A program made the translations under genes and the position numbers. The notes under the pieces were generated by a model. The model had not been told where the DNA came from, did no database searches, and saw only the letters and a program-made list of their open reading frames with translations. A DNA stretch of 23,991 nucleotides from Baffinella frigidus (Eukaryota; Cryptophyceae; Cryptomonadales; Baffinellaceae): contig MU647044.1 in NCBI GenBank assembly GCA_026770585.1, positions 13,734-37,724 of the forward strand. Direction: 5' to 3'. Shown piece by piece: positions 1-7,875 of the stretch. How positions within the stretch are numbered: position 1 is the first letter of the stretch; every line of letters starts with the position of its first letter.

Positions 1-21
1 TGACCCCCCCCCCCTCTGCAG

Positions 22-856
22 TTGGTGGGCGCAGAGTTCGGAGGGTCGACGGTGGGCAACTGGGTCTCGGCCTGCTGTTTCTTCACCCTCTGGCTCCTCT
101 TCGTCATCCTCTTCTCCCTCCAGGTCAGAGAGACACCTTTATTCGTCCCTTCATTGGTCCCCTTATGACTATTACTATTACAATTACTATTACAGTTACT
201 ATTACTATTACTACCAACGCAAGTCCCGTTATTACAAATAGGCCCCTTTATTACCATCACTACCGAAGCAAGTCCCTTTATCACCAGCACATGTCCCGAA
301 ACCCTGCACCCTGATCCCGAAACGCTGCACCTGGACCTTCAATCCCGGAACCTTAGATCCTGCACCCTACAGGGGTACCTCGCTCATAAGAAACCGCGCC
401 CCCCGAGGACCCTACAGTAGGCCTATGCCCAGGGCCCTATGGTGGTCCTATGGGTGGGGGCGGTTTCTTATGAGCGAGGTACCCCTGTAATCACCAGAAA
501 GTAAACCGTGGAGGTCGAGGGTGGGCAACTGGGTCTCGGCCTGCTGCTTTCTTCACCCGCTGCTTCCTCTTCGTCATCCTCTTTTGTCTCCAGGTCCCGA
601 ACCCCAAACCCTAAACGCTAAACGCTAAACCCTGGAACCCTAAACCCTAAATACGAGACCCAAAATCCTAAGCCCTAAACCCTAAGCCCTAAACCCTAAA
701 CTCTAAACCCTAAACCCTACACCCCGAGCCCTACACCCTAAACCCTAAACCCTAATCCCTAAACCCTACACCCCAAACCCCAAACCCTAAACCCCAAAAC
801 TCAAACCCGAAACCCCGATGCAGGCCTACGACCACATCCCGAACCCCTTCGTGTAG
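22..856 (+). CDS. 3' end of an unidentified membrane-protein gene (two exons, partial)
   Basis: Two exons join in phase 0: 22-123 (34 codons) and 824-856 (10 codons plus TAG). The first follows a C-rich tract ending CTCTGCAG and ends CAG|GTCAGA; the second follows GATGCAG. The first exon encodes a glycine-rich turn (GAEFGGSTVGNW) and then a long hydrophobic stretch (VSACCFFTLWLLFVILFSLQ), which is a clear transmembrane helix. The second adds the tail AYDHIPNPFV and a stop, so this is the C-terminus of a membrane protein whose earlier exons lie left of the window. An MBOAT-type C-terminus crossed my mind because of the GNW...YD pattern, but this is too weak to name it. The 700-bp intron holds a microsatellite, MITE A1, a broken copy of the first exon and a CCCTAAA array running almost up to the acceptor. 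The gene converges on the aquaporin gene far downstream. Exon structure and membrane nature are seen in the sequence; identity is unknown. Confidence 0.6.
142..300. repeat. ATT/ACT-rich microsatellite-like intron segment
   Basis: Irregular repeats of attactatta and attacaattac type, followed by a duplicated motif (aagtccc..ttatta) at about 221-296. No coding signal. Confidence 0.6.
370..487. mobile_element. MITE family A, copy A1 (full length, 118 bp)
   Basis: Perfect terminal inverted repeats of about 28 bp, beginning CAGGGGTACCTCGCTCATAA, flanked by TA at 368-369 and 488-489. The centre carries CCTA/TAGG palindromes. It is far too short to encode a transposase, so it is non-autonomous. The TA target resembles Tc1/mariner-type insertion. 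Confidence 0.9.
494..593 (+). pseudogene. Degenerate copy of the 22-123 exon inside its own downstream intron
   Basis: Bases 518-593 match the exon at 22-123 (GTGGGCAACTGGGTCTCGGC shared exactly), including the CTCCAG|GT donor edge. An extra base near 547 shifts the frame and the 5' third has diverged. This is a donor-side exon copy downstream of the original, the pattern seen throughout the aquaporin gene. Confidence 0.75.
599..815. repeat. Interstitial telomere-like array (CCCTAAA type)
   Basis: About 30 imperfect copies of CCCTAAA with variants (CCCCAAA, CCCTACA). It sits immediately 5' of the acceptor of the 824-856 exon, C-rich on the sense strand, where it can serve as a pyrimidine-rich tract. 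Confidence 0.85.
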
Positions 857-1080
857 GACACGTGGGACCACGCCATGTTCTTTGAAGGGTCGCCAAAAGT
901 CAATCCCCCGGAAGGACTAACGGGAAATTATCTTACTTTTGGGATAGTTGGAACGCCAAATTTAGCGTTCGGACAGAGCCGAACCCCCACGACCAATCTG
1001 GCGTGGTGGGAGGGTGGGTGGCGAACGAGTCGGTCCTGTGCAGGAGAGCCAAGGGTACAGGGGCTCTAGGCATAGGCCAG

Positions 1081-1197
1081 CAGGGGTACCTCGCTCATAA
1101 GAAACCGCACCCCACCTAGGACCACCATAAGGCCCTAAGCATAGGGCTACTGTAGGGTCATAGGGGGATGCGTTTTCTTATGAGCGAGGTACCCCTG
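1081..1197. mobile_element. MITE family A, copy A2 (117 bp)
   Basis: Family A TIRs at both ends. TA follows at 1198-1199 but the left flank is AG, so the duplication is not intact. The interior is the CCTAGG-rich core in the opposite orientation to A1. Confidence 0.85.
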
Positions 1198-1547
1198 TAT
1201 TGAAGGAGGGGACATGCCCTGTTGATCTGGGGATAAATCCCTTGTAGGTTATCCCCAGAGTTGAAGGAGGGGTAGCCTCGGCGGGAGTGTGAATAATGGG
1301 GGGCAGGGTGTGTCGTATTCGGCAAGCGCGGGTTGGGAAAGGATGAATGGTGAAAGCGGTGACGGGCTGTTAAATGAAAGTATGCCAAGTGTTCCCCGCG
1401 CGGGCAAACATGCTTTCTCTGCAGATCCCTTCTACGGAACGGCGTGTCGTTGGCATATGTTGGGAGTTTTAAAAACCTAGAGGACCTAAAGGGCGTGTCT
1501 GCGGCTGCAGTGGAAAAGTAATCTTAAGACCGGTCTGCTGCATGTAC
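1198..1547. other. Non-coding stretch with a small hairpin and GGAGGGG repeats
   Basis: No gene seen. TTGAAGGAGGGG occurs at about 1199 and 1261 and related GGAGGGGGCATGGCC motifs recur near 1925. GGGGATA...TATCCCC at about 1229-1257 is a short hairpin. The short open frames here lack any recognisable domain. Confidence 0.4.
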
Positions 1548-1710
1548 CCACACAGCGGACTTCGAGGGGATTTTGAAGAACCCCTACGCGATAAGACCTA
1601 GGACCCTGCGGTAGGCAACCTGTAGGGACATAGGGGGGTTCCCAGGGATCAGGTAACGGGAAATCGGCCCGTTTTGGGCCGAAAATCCCTTCGTAGCCCG
1701 CGCTGCGTAG
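1548..1710. mobile_element. Family F element, copy F1
   Basis: The left TIR CCACACAGCGGACTTCGA (1548 on) pairs with a right end of type CCCTTCGTAGCCCGC. The interior has ACCTAGGACCCTGCGGTAGG and the marker GGTAACGGGAAAT, as in F2. Its right end abuts MITE A3. Confidence 0.65.
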
Positions 1711-1832
1711 AGGGGTACCGCGCTCATAAGAAAGCGTCTCCTTCCAGGACCCTACAGTAGGCCTATGCCTAGGGTCCTACGGTGTTCCTGGGTGGGGGCG
1801 CGCCTTCTAATGAGCGAGGTACAGTACCCCTG
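1710..1832. mobile_element. MITE family A, copy A3 (diverged)
   Basis: TIRs GAGGGGTACC..CTCATAAGAAA and ..GAGCGAGGTACAGTACCCCTG, flanked by TA at 1708-1709 and 1833-1834. The right TIR has a small internal duplication (GGTACAGTACC). It sits at the very end of F1. Confidence 0.8.
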
Positions 1833-1962
1833 TACTTCCACTTGAGCCCGGTGTGAATGGGGTGAGAGAGCTCTGTTGGAGGAGGGCGAAGCGCTGAACA
1901 TGGAGGGGGGGGGGCGCTCTTCAAGGAGGGGGCATGGCCTGTGTGCAGGGGTATCACTGCTA

Positions 1963-2063
1963 TCCCTTGAGTGGCCAGTAGGCCCGTACGCCGTACCGTA
2001 GGGCCCTAGGACCTGCCTAGGACCTCTTGGCGGTCAAATTTGACCGCCTGGCCACTTAAGGAA
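1963..2063. mobile_element. MITE family B, copy B1
   Basis: Left end TCCCTTGAGTGGCCAGTAGG, right end GCCACTTAAGGAA, TA on both sides. The core is TAGGGCCCTAGGACCTGCC. The tail GGTCAAATTTGACC forms its own hairpin and is shared with B5. Confidence 0.8.
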
Positions 2064-2299
2064 TAAGAACACGGTTGCTCCGACATCGGTCGGTGTCTGT
2101 TTTCTTAAATTTGTACCAGAGTCTTTTATCATAGCCTTGTAAGGAGGGGCAATGCGCGGTTGTAAAGCGCTGTGAAAAGAGGGGGAAGTCTTGGAAAGCC
2201 CTTCGGACCCTCTACACGGGCATCCTCAATTGTTTGGAGGTGCAACGGGGGGAAAGCGAGGTTTAATAAATTTTCAAACATAACCGCTAGGCCTACACG

Positions 2300-2450
2300 C
2301 CTGAACCCTAAACCCTAAACCCTAAACCCTAAACCCTAAACCCTAAACCCTAAACCCTAAACCCCAAACCCTAAACCCTAAACCCTAAACCCTAAAAACT
2401 GCACCCGAACCCGTAAACCCTAACCCCTAACGCCTAACGCCTACGAGCTC
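2300..2450. repeat. Interstitial telomere-like array (CCCTAAA)
   Basis: A run of about 13 nearly perfect CCCTAAA units (about 2304-2395), then degenerate units (CCCCTAACGCCTAACGCC). Confidence 0.9.
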
Positions 2451-2489
2451 GTAACCCCTACTCGTCCTCGGGAAAAGCGAGGTTCAATA

Positions 2490-2670
2490 GAGCGATGGTG
2501 GTAATTGTTGGCCGCTTTTCGGGTTGCCGGTTTGCCGGTTTGCCGGTTTTACAAGTCCCTGTGGGGTTTTAAGTTTTGAAATCGGCTTTAAAACCCCACA
2601 GGGACTTGTAAAACCGGCAAACCGGCAAACCGGCAACCCGAAAAGCGGCCAACAATTACCACCATCGCTC
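2490..2670. mobile_element. 181-bp near-perfect palindrome C1 (foldback element, TA-flanked)
   Basis: Two arms of about 80 bp, starting GAGCGATGGTGG and ending CCACCATCGCTC, are almost fully complementary and include a CCGGTTTG tandem. The loop is short. TA flanks at 2488-2489 and 2671-2672. The related segment at about 3888-3945 has the same flanks without the palindrome, so this is an insertion. Confidence 0.9.
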
Positions 2671-2739
2671 TAAGTTGACAAACACGACCGCTGCACGCCA
2701 CGTGGAGAGGTAGGCCGAGGCGCAGGGCTCCAACGCCCA

Positions 2740-2839
2740 TCCCTTAAGTGGCGAGTAGGCTCATACGCCCTACGGTAGGGCCCTAGGACCTGCCTCGGGC
2801 GAGTTAGGGTGAATATTCGCCCGTCCGCCACTTAAGGGA
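2740..2839. mobile_element. MITE family B, copy B2
   Basis: Ends TCCCTTAAGTGGCGAGTAGG and CGCCACTTAAGGGA, standard family B core, tail of the GGGCGAGTTAGG..ATTCGCCC type. The uninterrupted version of its flanks (AACGCCCATAACCACCC) lies at about 3006-3022. Confidence 0.85.
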
Positions 2840-2887
2840 TAACCACCCCCAAGGGGTGGATCGTTCAATGGACCGTCTCGCCCACTA

Positions 2888-3004
2888 CAGGGGTACCTCG
2901 CTCATAAGAAACGCCCCCCCCCCTAGGACCACCGTAGGGCCCTAGGCATAGTCCTACTGTAGGGTCCTAGGGGGGTGCTGTTTCTTATGAGCGAGGTGCC
3001 CCTG
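2888..3004. mobile_element. MITE family A, copy A4
   Basis: Full family A TIRs, TA at 2886-2887 and 3005-3006. It is inserted at the end of CGTTCAATGGACCGTCTCGC, a sequence that recurs without the element at about 3610-3629. Confidence 0.9.
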
Positions 3005-3200
3005 TAACGCCCATAACCACCCCTAAGGGGTGGATCGTTCTGATTACTGATTACTGAATTTATTAAAGAGGGTTCGCCGTTATTGCCAAACCCGTGCCAT
3101 TACCAGACTATGATCGGTCCATTTTATACCCCGCTCAGTCTGTCTCCGAGGGATGCTCCCCGAAGATTGGCGCGGATGAAGTAAACGACGAAGGAGAGGT

Positions 3201-3635
3201 TTGGTAGGTCCACGAGTTTTGACAGACTTAACAGCCCGGTCTCATCGATATAGACCTATCATTCCGGGCGGGGTCGGGTTCTTGAAAAAGGGAGGAGTTG
3301 TATTGGTTAACCGCTCATCCGATCGGTTAGCCAATCCAACTCAGGTCGGCTCCTTCAGGGAGCCGACTCCTCCATCCGGCTGTATGTGGTTGAATTTACC
3401 CCGTGGCTATTCCGCGATGGTTGTACCACATTTGACCTTCCAAGACTCATGCCTCCCCCATTTAAGCTTGTTTATTCGGACCGACAGGAACAACACTGAC
3501 GGGCGGAAGCCGCTTAACAAGCTATCCCAAAGTCGGACCCCGGCTGTCCTGTACCTACTTACGTCCGGGGCCAACCCCCCAATTTCACACCGTGGCTTGG
3601 TGCTAGACCGTTCAATGGACCGTCTCGCCCACTAG
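3201..3635 (+). CDS. Doubtful 144-codon open frame in a mostly non-repetitive stretch
   Basis: An uninterrupted frame lies in one of the few parts of the left half not obviously built from repeats (about 3040-3850). I recognise no domain, no transmembrane segment and no familiar motif. Its last codons overlap the duplicated CGTTCAATGGACCGTCTCGC sequence that also precedes A4, which argues against a conserved protein end. I found no convincing splice-site context. It may be a decayed exon, a repeat-derived frame or chance. The surrounding 3636-3880 shows nothing I can identify. Confidence 0.15.
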   Translation: MVGPRVLTDLTARSHRYRPIIPGGVGFLKKGGVVLVNRSSDRLANPTQVGSFREPTPPSGCMWLNLPRGYSAMVVPHLTFQDSCLPHLSLFIRTDRNNTDGRKPLNKLSQSRTPAVLYLLTSGANPPISHRGLVLDRSMDRLAH

Positions 3636-3880
3636 GAGGGCTACCTAGGAGTGCGGGCAAGAACCAACTCCCGGGGCAAGGCCGAGCCCAGGCGTAGCAC
3701 ATCCATGCCCCAACCCACGCTTTGATGAGGCACGGGCCCCCCTCCCAGGGCGAAACCTTTAGGTCCTTTAGGTTTTAAATGCTCCCGACATATAATATGC
3801 CAACGACACGCCCTTCCGTAGAAAGGACTGCAGGGAAAGCATTTTTGCTTTCGGATCGCGTTTAGCTCTCCAGGAAGGGG

Positions 3881-4240
3881 GGAAAGCGAGGTTTAATAAG
3901 ATGACAAACAGGACCGCTGCACGCCACATGGAGAGGTAGGACGAGACGTAGGGGCTCTAGCCCAAGTACACCCCGAGGCGTGTATGTAGGTGGAAACCGT
4001 CACGTCCGCTAGGACAAGCTACGAGCTCGTACAGGGACATTGGACAGATTTGTCGAAACGCCGGGAGGCTGGACATGAACTTCCTTCGACGTTGCGTGGA
4101 TTTAAATTTCATCCTTTTTGCCCCCCCAAAAAACGACAAGGTTACGAGCCCGTACCCGTGCCACTCAAACTTGGTAAGGTTACGAGCCCGTTCCAAATCC
4201 AAAATTGCTAAGGTTACGAGAAGAAACACATACATCTAAA
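3881..4240. other. Non-coding stretch with empty-site paralogue and GGTTACGAG repeats
   Basis: 3885-3945 is the uninterrupted counterpart of the C1 flanks. AAGGTTACGAG occurs three times (about 4138, 4177, 4210), a small imperfect tandem. No gene seen. Confidence 0.5.
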
Positions 4241-4265
4241 AGGGCTCTTTGACAAAGGGGGCCTA

Positions 4266-4395
4266 AAAGAGCTCAAAAAGGGACTCGTGGGGCAAAAAGA
4301 GGGGCTCCTATGGCAAAAAGAGGGGCTCTTTGTGCAAAAAAGGGGCAAAAGGAGGGGCTCTTTTTGCAAAAATGAGTCCCAAGGGCAAAAAAGGA
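4266..4395. repeat. GGCAAAAAGAGGGGCTC tandem/inverted repeat beside the tRNA
   Basis: Several direct copies of GGCAAAAAGAGGGGCTC-like units. The outer parts (GGGACTC.. at about 4281 and ..GAGTCCC at about 4380) are inverted, so the block can fold. Confidence 0.6.
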
Positions 4396-4396
4396 G

Positions 4397-4469
4397 TGGA
4401 GAAGCCGGGTATCGATCCCGGTGCCTGTCGCATGCGAAGCGACCGCTCTACCAAGTGAGCTACTCCCCC
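4397..4469 (-). tRNA. tRNA-Ala (anticodon CGC)
   Basis: A 73-nt cloverleaf with no intron. The acceptor stem GGGGGAG pairs with CTTCTCC, including G3:U70, the classical alanine identity pair. The D arm is GCTC/GAGC, the anticodon arm GTCGC-TTCGCAT-GCGAC puts CGC at 34-36, and the T arm is CCGGG-ATCGATA-CCCGG with the B-box core GGATCGATACC. The discriminator is A73 and CCA is not encoded. On the minus strand a run of six T (4387-4392) lies a few bases past the 3' end, as expected for a Pol III terminator. It stands alone between repeats. Confidence 0.95.
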
Positions 4470-4489
4470 ACGGAACGGCCGTAAACAAG

Positions 4490-5280
4490 CCATTTCATGA
4501 GGTCAGATGTTATTTTGAGTCTTTTTATACCATCGAACCTGCTCATGCACCCATTTGACCATCAAATTATCTCGATTTCTCCATAATTTATGGTGTTCTT
4601 TTGAGCTAGGACCCCTACCGCCCGTGCATGGGAATGCTGTGTGCAGCACCGCTTCAGTTGGAACGAGGCGGCGGCGCCGGGCCGCCCCGCTCCCCCCGGC
4701 TCCGGCGCGCGCCCTTTGCCCGCTGGGCCTGCTGGGCCTGCCTGCTGGGCCTGCCTGCTGGACCCGGGGGCCGCGTGGCACCCGACGCGAGCGTGGCCCC
4801 CCCGCCCCATTCCAACCTTCCGCTGTCAGCGGGCACCTCTGCCGCAACACCGCACCAGCCTGACCGGCCAGGCTCGCTGTGCCCTTGCCTGACGGATCCC
4901 CTGGCCCCCTCTGAGGCCCCGCGTGTGTATGGCCCCCGACGGATCTGAAGCCTTGGGTCCAGGGTGGCGGATCGCCTCCAGCGCTCGGAGGGACGAGCGG
5001 GCCTTCTTGCCGTCGGGGTCCGTTGATCTACACGCCAGCAGGAAACGATCAAGAAGACAGCAGGGCGGGGAGGCGCCATGCTTCGATCTCTCCCTTGCCG
5101 CCGAAGCAACTGGTGCCTCCCTCGGGACCCCCTCCCACCAGCCCTCGTCCCCTGAACCCTCAACCCTCAACCCTGAACCCTGGACATCCTACACCCCAAA
5201 CCTGATGCAAGAACGAGACTGGTCTGTCCCAGACGTCCCGCGCCCCCCTGACCTAGTGTTGTGAACCCCGCTAGGAAGGT
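4490..5280. other. GC-rich stretch with overlapping open frames on both strands, no gene called
   Basis: Long frames appear on both strands in 4503-5264 because the sequence is GC-rich. The frames are low-complexity (A/P/R/G-rich) and include an imperfect CTGGGCCTGCTGG tandem at about 4720-4760. A short CCCTCAA/CCCTGAA run sits at about 5155-5183. No splice-bounded exon or domain stands out. Confidence 0.4.
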
Positions 5281-5285
5281 AGATA

Positions 5286-5385
5286 TCCCTCAAGTGGCCT
5301 GTAGGCCCATACGCCCTACCGTAGGGCCCTAGGACCTGCCTAGGGCGAGTTGGGAAGGATATTCACCCTATGGTTACTTAAGGGA
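5286..5385. mobile_element. MITE family B, copy B3
   Basis: TCCCTCAAGTGGCC at the left, GGTTACTTAAGGGA at the right, TA at 5284-5285 and 5386-5387. Core TAGGGCCCTAGGACCTGCC; tail GGGCGAGTTGGG..ATTCACCC. Confidence 0.85.
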
Positions 5386-5488
5386 TAAGGCTGCCTGGGA
5401 AAGGGAATTCAAACTCCCATGGATCCGGACCAGTTGGTCGTCAATAAGGAACTCTCTCTCGTGTGAGCCCCGAGCCTTACCTCCTTCT

Positions 5489-5624
5489 ACCAGCCCTCGT
5501 CGTTTCGCAGATCGCCTTTTTCAATCCCCTCGATTCGTACTGGAGGTCGCCGGGTTCCGGTGATCTATGGTACAAATCAGGGGGCTCGACAAAGAGGGTT
5601 TGCTCCCACTCTGAGGGCTGGTGG
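5489..5624. mobile_element. Family E element, copy E2 (ACCAGCCCTC ends)
   Basis: Ends ACCAGCCCTC and GAGGGCTGGT are inverted repeats. The interior shares CAGATCGCCTTTTTC-like and TTGTACTGGAG-like words with the sequence at about 22385-22430. Dispersed, non-coding. Confidence 0.5.
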
Positions 5625-5682
5625 TCTCAAGCCCTCCGAAGTAGACCACCTCGATCGTTAAGATTCCCCGGATTTGTACCAG

Positions 5683-5822
5683 CTAGCTCTGCCTCAGTCG
5701 GCTTGAGGGACTATTCTCAAGTTGACATCCCACGTTTACGGTACAAACCCGTCAACTTCCGAGAGAAAAAGGGCCCGGTCGCACCAAAATGGTGAGGCCA
5801 GATCAGATTGAGACAGAGCTAG
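5683..5822. mobile_element. Family D element, copy D1 (140 bp)
   Basis: Ends CTAGCTCTGCCTCAGTCG and TTGAGACAGAGCTAG are inverted. The diagnostic interior is GACTATTCTCAAGTTGACAT...CGGTACAAAC..GTCAACTTC. It provides the uninterrupted version of the site occupied by A6. Confidence 0.75.
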
Positions 5823-5829
5823 GATTTCA

Positions 5830-5967
5830 TCTCGGAACATACCAGAATCTGTCCACACAAAAAAGGCGTAAGACAGCATGATTGTATGCCTAAAATAGCA
5901 TATACACCCTTATCTTCCGCGTCGGAAGCCTAAGATAGCGGGACAGAATCTGTCTTGTTCCGAAATT
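5830..5967. mobile_element. Family J element, copy J1
   Basis: Inverted ends TCTCGGAACATACCAGAATC and ..GGACAGAATCTGTCTTG..TTCCGAAAT. J2 at 22984-23125 is the same element reversed (shared interior GCTATTTTAGGC, CTTA-rich). Confidence 0.65.
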
Positions 5968-6136
5968 AGATTTGTACCACAGGGCTATCCCCGCGTGATC
6001 TGAGAAAAGAAGTTATCAAAAGGATTAAGAGGAATTGGAACTCCGCCTGGATTTCCCGGGTTTGGACCAGGGTCTAGAGAGTGGTGCAAATCTGGTGGGT
6101 TGGTGCATGATGAGAACACGCCAGATTGGAGGGCTA

Positions 6137-6253
6137 CAGGGATACCTCGCTCATAAGAAACTGCTTCCCCCTAGGACCCTACAGTAGGACTAAGCCGTGG
6201 GCCCTACGGTGGTCCTAGGGGGGGGGCAGTTTCTTATGAGCGAGGTATCCCTG
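6137..6253. mobile_element. MITE family A, copy A5 (TIR variant)
   Basis: Full length, TA-flanked (6135-6136, 6254-6255). Both TIRs carry the same change relative to the family: CAGGGATACC and GGTATCCCTG, so pairing is kept. Confidence 0.9.
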
Positions 6254-6290
6254 TAGTGGGTGCACGCAGCCCAGTTCAGTACAAGAGATC

Positions 6291-6480
6291 CTAGCTCTGC
6301 CTCCGTCGGCTTGACCGACTACAGGGGTACCTCGCTCATAAGAAAGCGCTCCCCCCCCTAGGACCAGCATGGGGCCCTAAGCATAGGCCTACTGTAGGGT
6401 CCTGAGAGGAGGCGCTTTCTTGTGAGCGAGGTACCCCTGTATGCTCAAGTTGACATTTCCCGGATTGGTACCAGGTGGGG
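6291..6480. mobile_element. Family D element, copy D6, split by MITE A6
   Basis: CTAGCTCTGCCTCCGTCGGC begins at 6291. The sequence is interrupted after GACTA (6321) by A6 and resumes at 6442 with GCTCAAGTTGACAT. The right end is not recognisable, so the boundary is approximate. Confidence 0.6.
6322..6439. mobile_element. MITE family A, copy A6, nested in D6
   Basis: Full-length family A element with TA at 6320-6321 and 6440-6441, inserted into the TA of the family D word GACTATTCTCAAG (intact in D1 at about 5710). Confidence 0.9.
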
Positions 6481-6519
6481 TGTCACCACCCGCCTGGATT
6501 CCCCGGATTTGTATCATGG

Positions 6520-6645
6520 TGTGAGCCTCGGTCGGACAGGTGACGAGCCTCGGTGGTTGACTGATAATGAAGGTATCTTCGATCTCGCTTGTGCGTCGGG
6601 GCTTGGCCTCTGCGTCCTCTCTCCTCCCACGCGGGGTCTCACATG
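6520..6645 (+). repeat. Dispersed repeat L, copy 1
   Basis: GTGTGAGCCTCGGTCGGACA ... TGAAGGTA ... CTCGCTTGTGCGTCGGG. Same unit at 7757-7875 and, reversed, at 10455-10585. In one frame it reads SLGRTGDEPRWLT in all three copies. Confidence 0.65.
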
Positions 6646-6730
6646 GTGGTGCAAATCTGGGGGTTGCAGCCCCATCAGAAACCTTGAGTTTGGAGGGCTG
6701 TAGGGACGAAGCAGCCACCAGCCCTCAGTA

Positions 6731-6853
6731 CAGGGGTACATGTACCTCGCTCATAAGAAACTGCCCCCCCCTAGGACCCTACAGTAGGCCTATGCCTAGG
6801 GCCCGATGGTGGTCCTGGGGTGGGGGCGGTTTCTTATGAGCGAGGTACCCCTG
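6731..6853. mobile_element. MITE family A, copy A7
   Basis: Full length, TA-flanked (6729-6730, 6854-6855). The left TIR has a small insertion (GGGGTACATGTACC). Inserted in an E-like segment (CCACCAGCCCTCAG). Confidence 0.9.
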
Positions 6854-7137
6854 TAGAGGGACTCAGGCAGAACCCTCTAGCGAAAGACGGGGGGGGGGGG
6901 GCGGGCGCGGAGGGGGGGGGTAGGTACCCCTGCAGGAGTTCTGCACAAGGGTGTCTCTGGGTGCCCAGTGCTGCACTCTGGGGAGGGCACGAGTGACCTG
7001 TCTCTACGCCCTCTGTGGGGGGAAATGCATGGCGCCCGTGTTGGTACATGTAATGAAAATCGGCAATCTCTCGTGAGATTCACGAGCAGTTTCTCTCTCA
7101 CCACGCCGTAGGATTCACAAGTTGGTCGATATGCCTA

Positions 7138-7256
7138 CAGGGGTACCTCGCTCACAAGAAACTGCCCCCCCCTAGGACCCCACAGTAGGACCATGCCTGG
7201 GGCCCTATGGTGGTCCTAGGGGGGGGGGGCGGTTTCTGATGAGCGAGGTACCCCTG
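7138..7256. mobile_element. MITE family A, copy A8
   Basis: Full length, TA-flanked (7136-7137, 7257-7258). The motif CCACCACGCCGTAGGA lies on both sides (about 7101 and 7289), so it sits in a small local duplication. Confidence 0.9.
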
Positions 7257-7353
7257 TACAGGGGTTACATGTACTCGAAAATAAGGCCCACCACGCCGTA
7301 GGAGCCTACCTGTATGCACCCCCACCGAGGCTGTGTCAGAGCTGGTCCCGTGA

Positions 7354-7680
7354 GTGGCGCGGGTGCCTCCAGTAAATATCTCCGAAGCGGCCACCTCAAA
7401 ACAACTCTCTTCTCGATGGTTCGTTCCAGCTATCCTCATCTTTATTACAGCTATCCTCTTATTACACTCACGAACAACCTCACCACTCCTCTCCCCGTGC
7501 ACTCGAGTCTCTACAGGGGTACCTCGCGCACAAGAAAGCTGTCTTATGAGCGAGGTACCTCTGTACTCGAACGCAACGCGGGCGCGCCCTAGCATAGGGC
7601 GCATCTCCTCCTTTCCTGAACCCTTCGGGGTTCTCGGGCTAGTGCCCCGCACAGCCCATGCACCTCTCGTGCCCTGGTGA
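7354..7680 (+). CDS. Possible exon with a transmembrane helix, running through minimal MITE A9
   Basis: An open frame (first codon GTG) encodes a hydrophilic stretch, then WFVPAILIFITAILLL, a convincing membrane helix. It then reads through the 50-bp A9 element and continues to PRTAHAPLVPW and a stop. A possible acceptor (GGTGCCTCCAG) lies at about 7361-7371. If A9 and one TA are removed the frame hits a stop soon after. No family is recognised and no second exon was tied to it. It could be a gene remnant or chance; the helix is the only positive sign. Confidence 0.25.
   Translation: MARVPPVNISEAATSKQLSSRWFVPAILIFITAILLLHSRTTSPLLSPCTRVSTGVPRAQESCLMSEVPLYSNATRARPSIGRISSFPEPFGVLGLVPRTAHAPLVPW
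7514..7563. mobile_element. MITE family A, minimal copy A9 (50 bp)
   Basis: Only the two TIRs remain (CAGGGGTACCTCGCGC..AAGAAAG and CTTATGAGCGAGGTACCTCT G), with TA at 7512-7513 and 7564-7565. The whole CCTAGG core is missing. Confidence 0.85.
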
Positions 7681-7756
7681 ATCTTGACGCTGTCGTGTCT
7701 TGATGTTCGTGTCAACAAAGAGTTGTTCTCTCTTCCACACCCGCCCACCCTAAAGT

Positions 7757-7875
7757 GTGAGCCTTGGTCGGACAGGTGATGAGCCTCAATGGTTGACTAA
7801 TGAAGGTAAGTTCTCTCTCGCTTGTGTGTCGGGCCTTGGCAGGCGCGGCCTCTCTCCTCCCAAGCGGGGTCACAT
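7757..7875 (+). repeat. Dispersed repeat L, copy 2
   Basis: Same unit as 6520-6645, ending GGGGTCACA. It contains GAAGGTAAGTTC, which is a textbook 5' splice-site sequence. Confidence 0.65.

Noticed and set aside
599-815. A true chromosome end
   Set aside because: The CCCTAAA arrays are short, degenerate, in both orientations and embedded between exons and MITEs; they are interstitial.
3040-3850. Ribosomal RNA or an organellar insert
   Set aside because: I looked for conserved rRNA core words and plastid-like codon use and recognised none.
4503-5264. Overlapping frames up to 169 codons on both strands
   Set aside because: Low-complexity Arg/Pro/Gly/Ala sequence from GC-rich DNA; no conserved motif, and equally open on both strands.
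7152-7748. 198-codon minus-strand open frame
   Set aside because: It runs through MITEs A8 and A9 (contains YRGTSLIR) and antisense of the 7354 frame; no domain or splice context.
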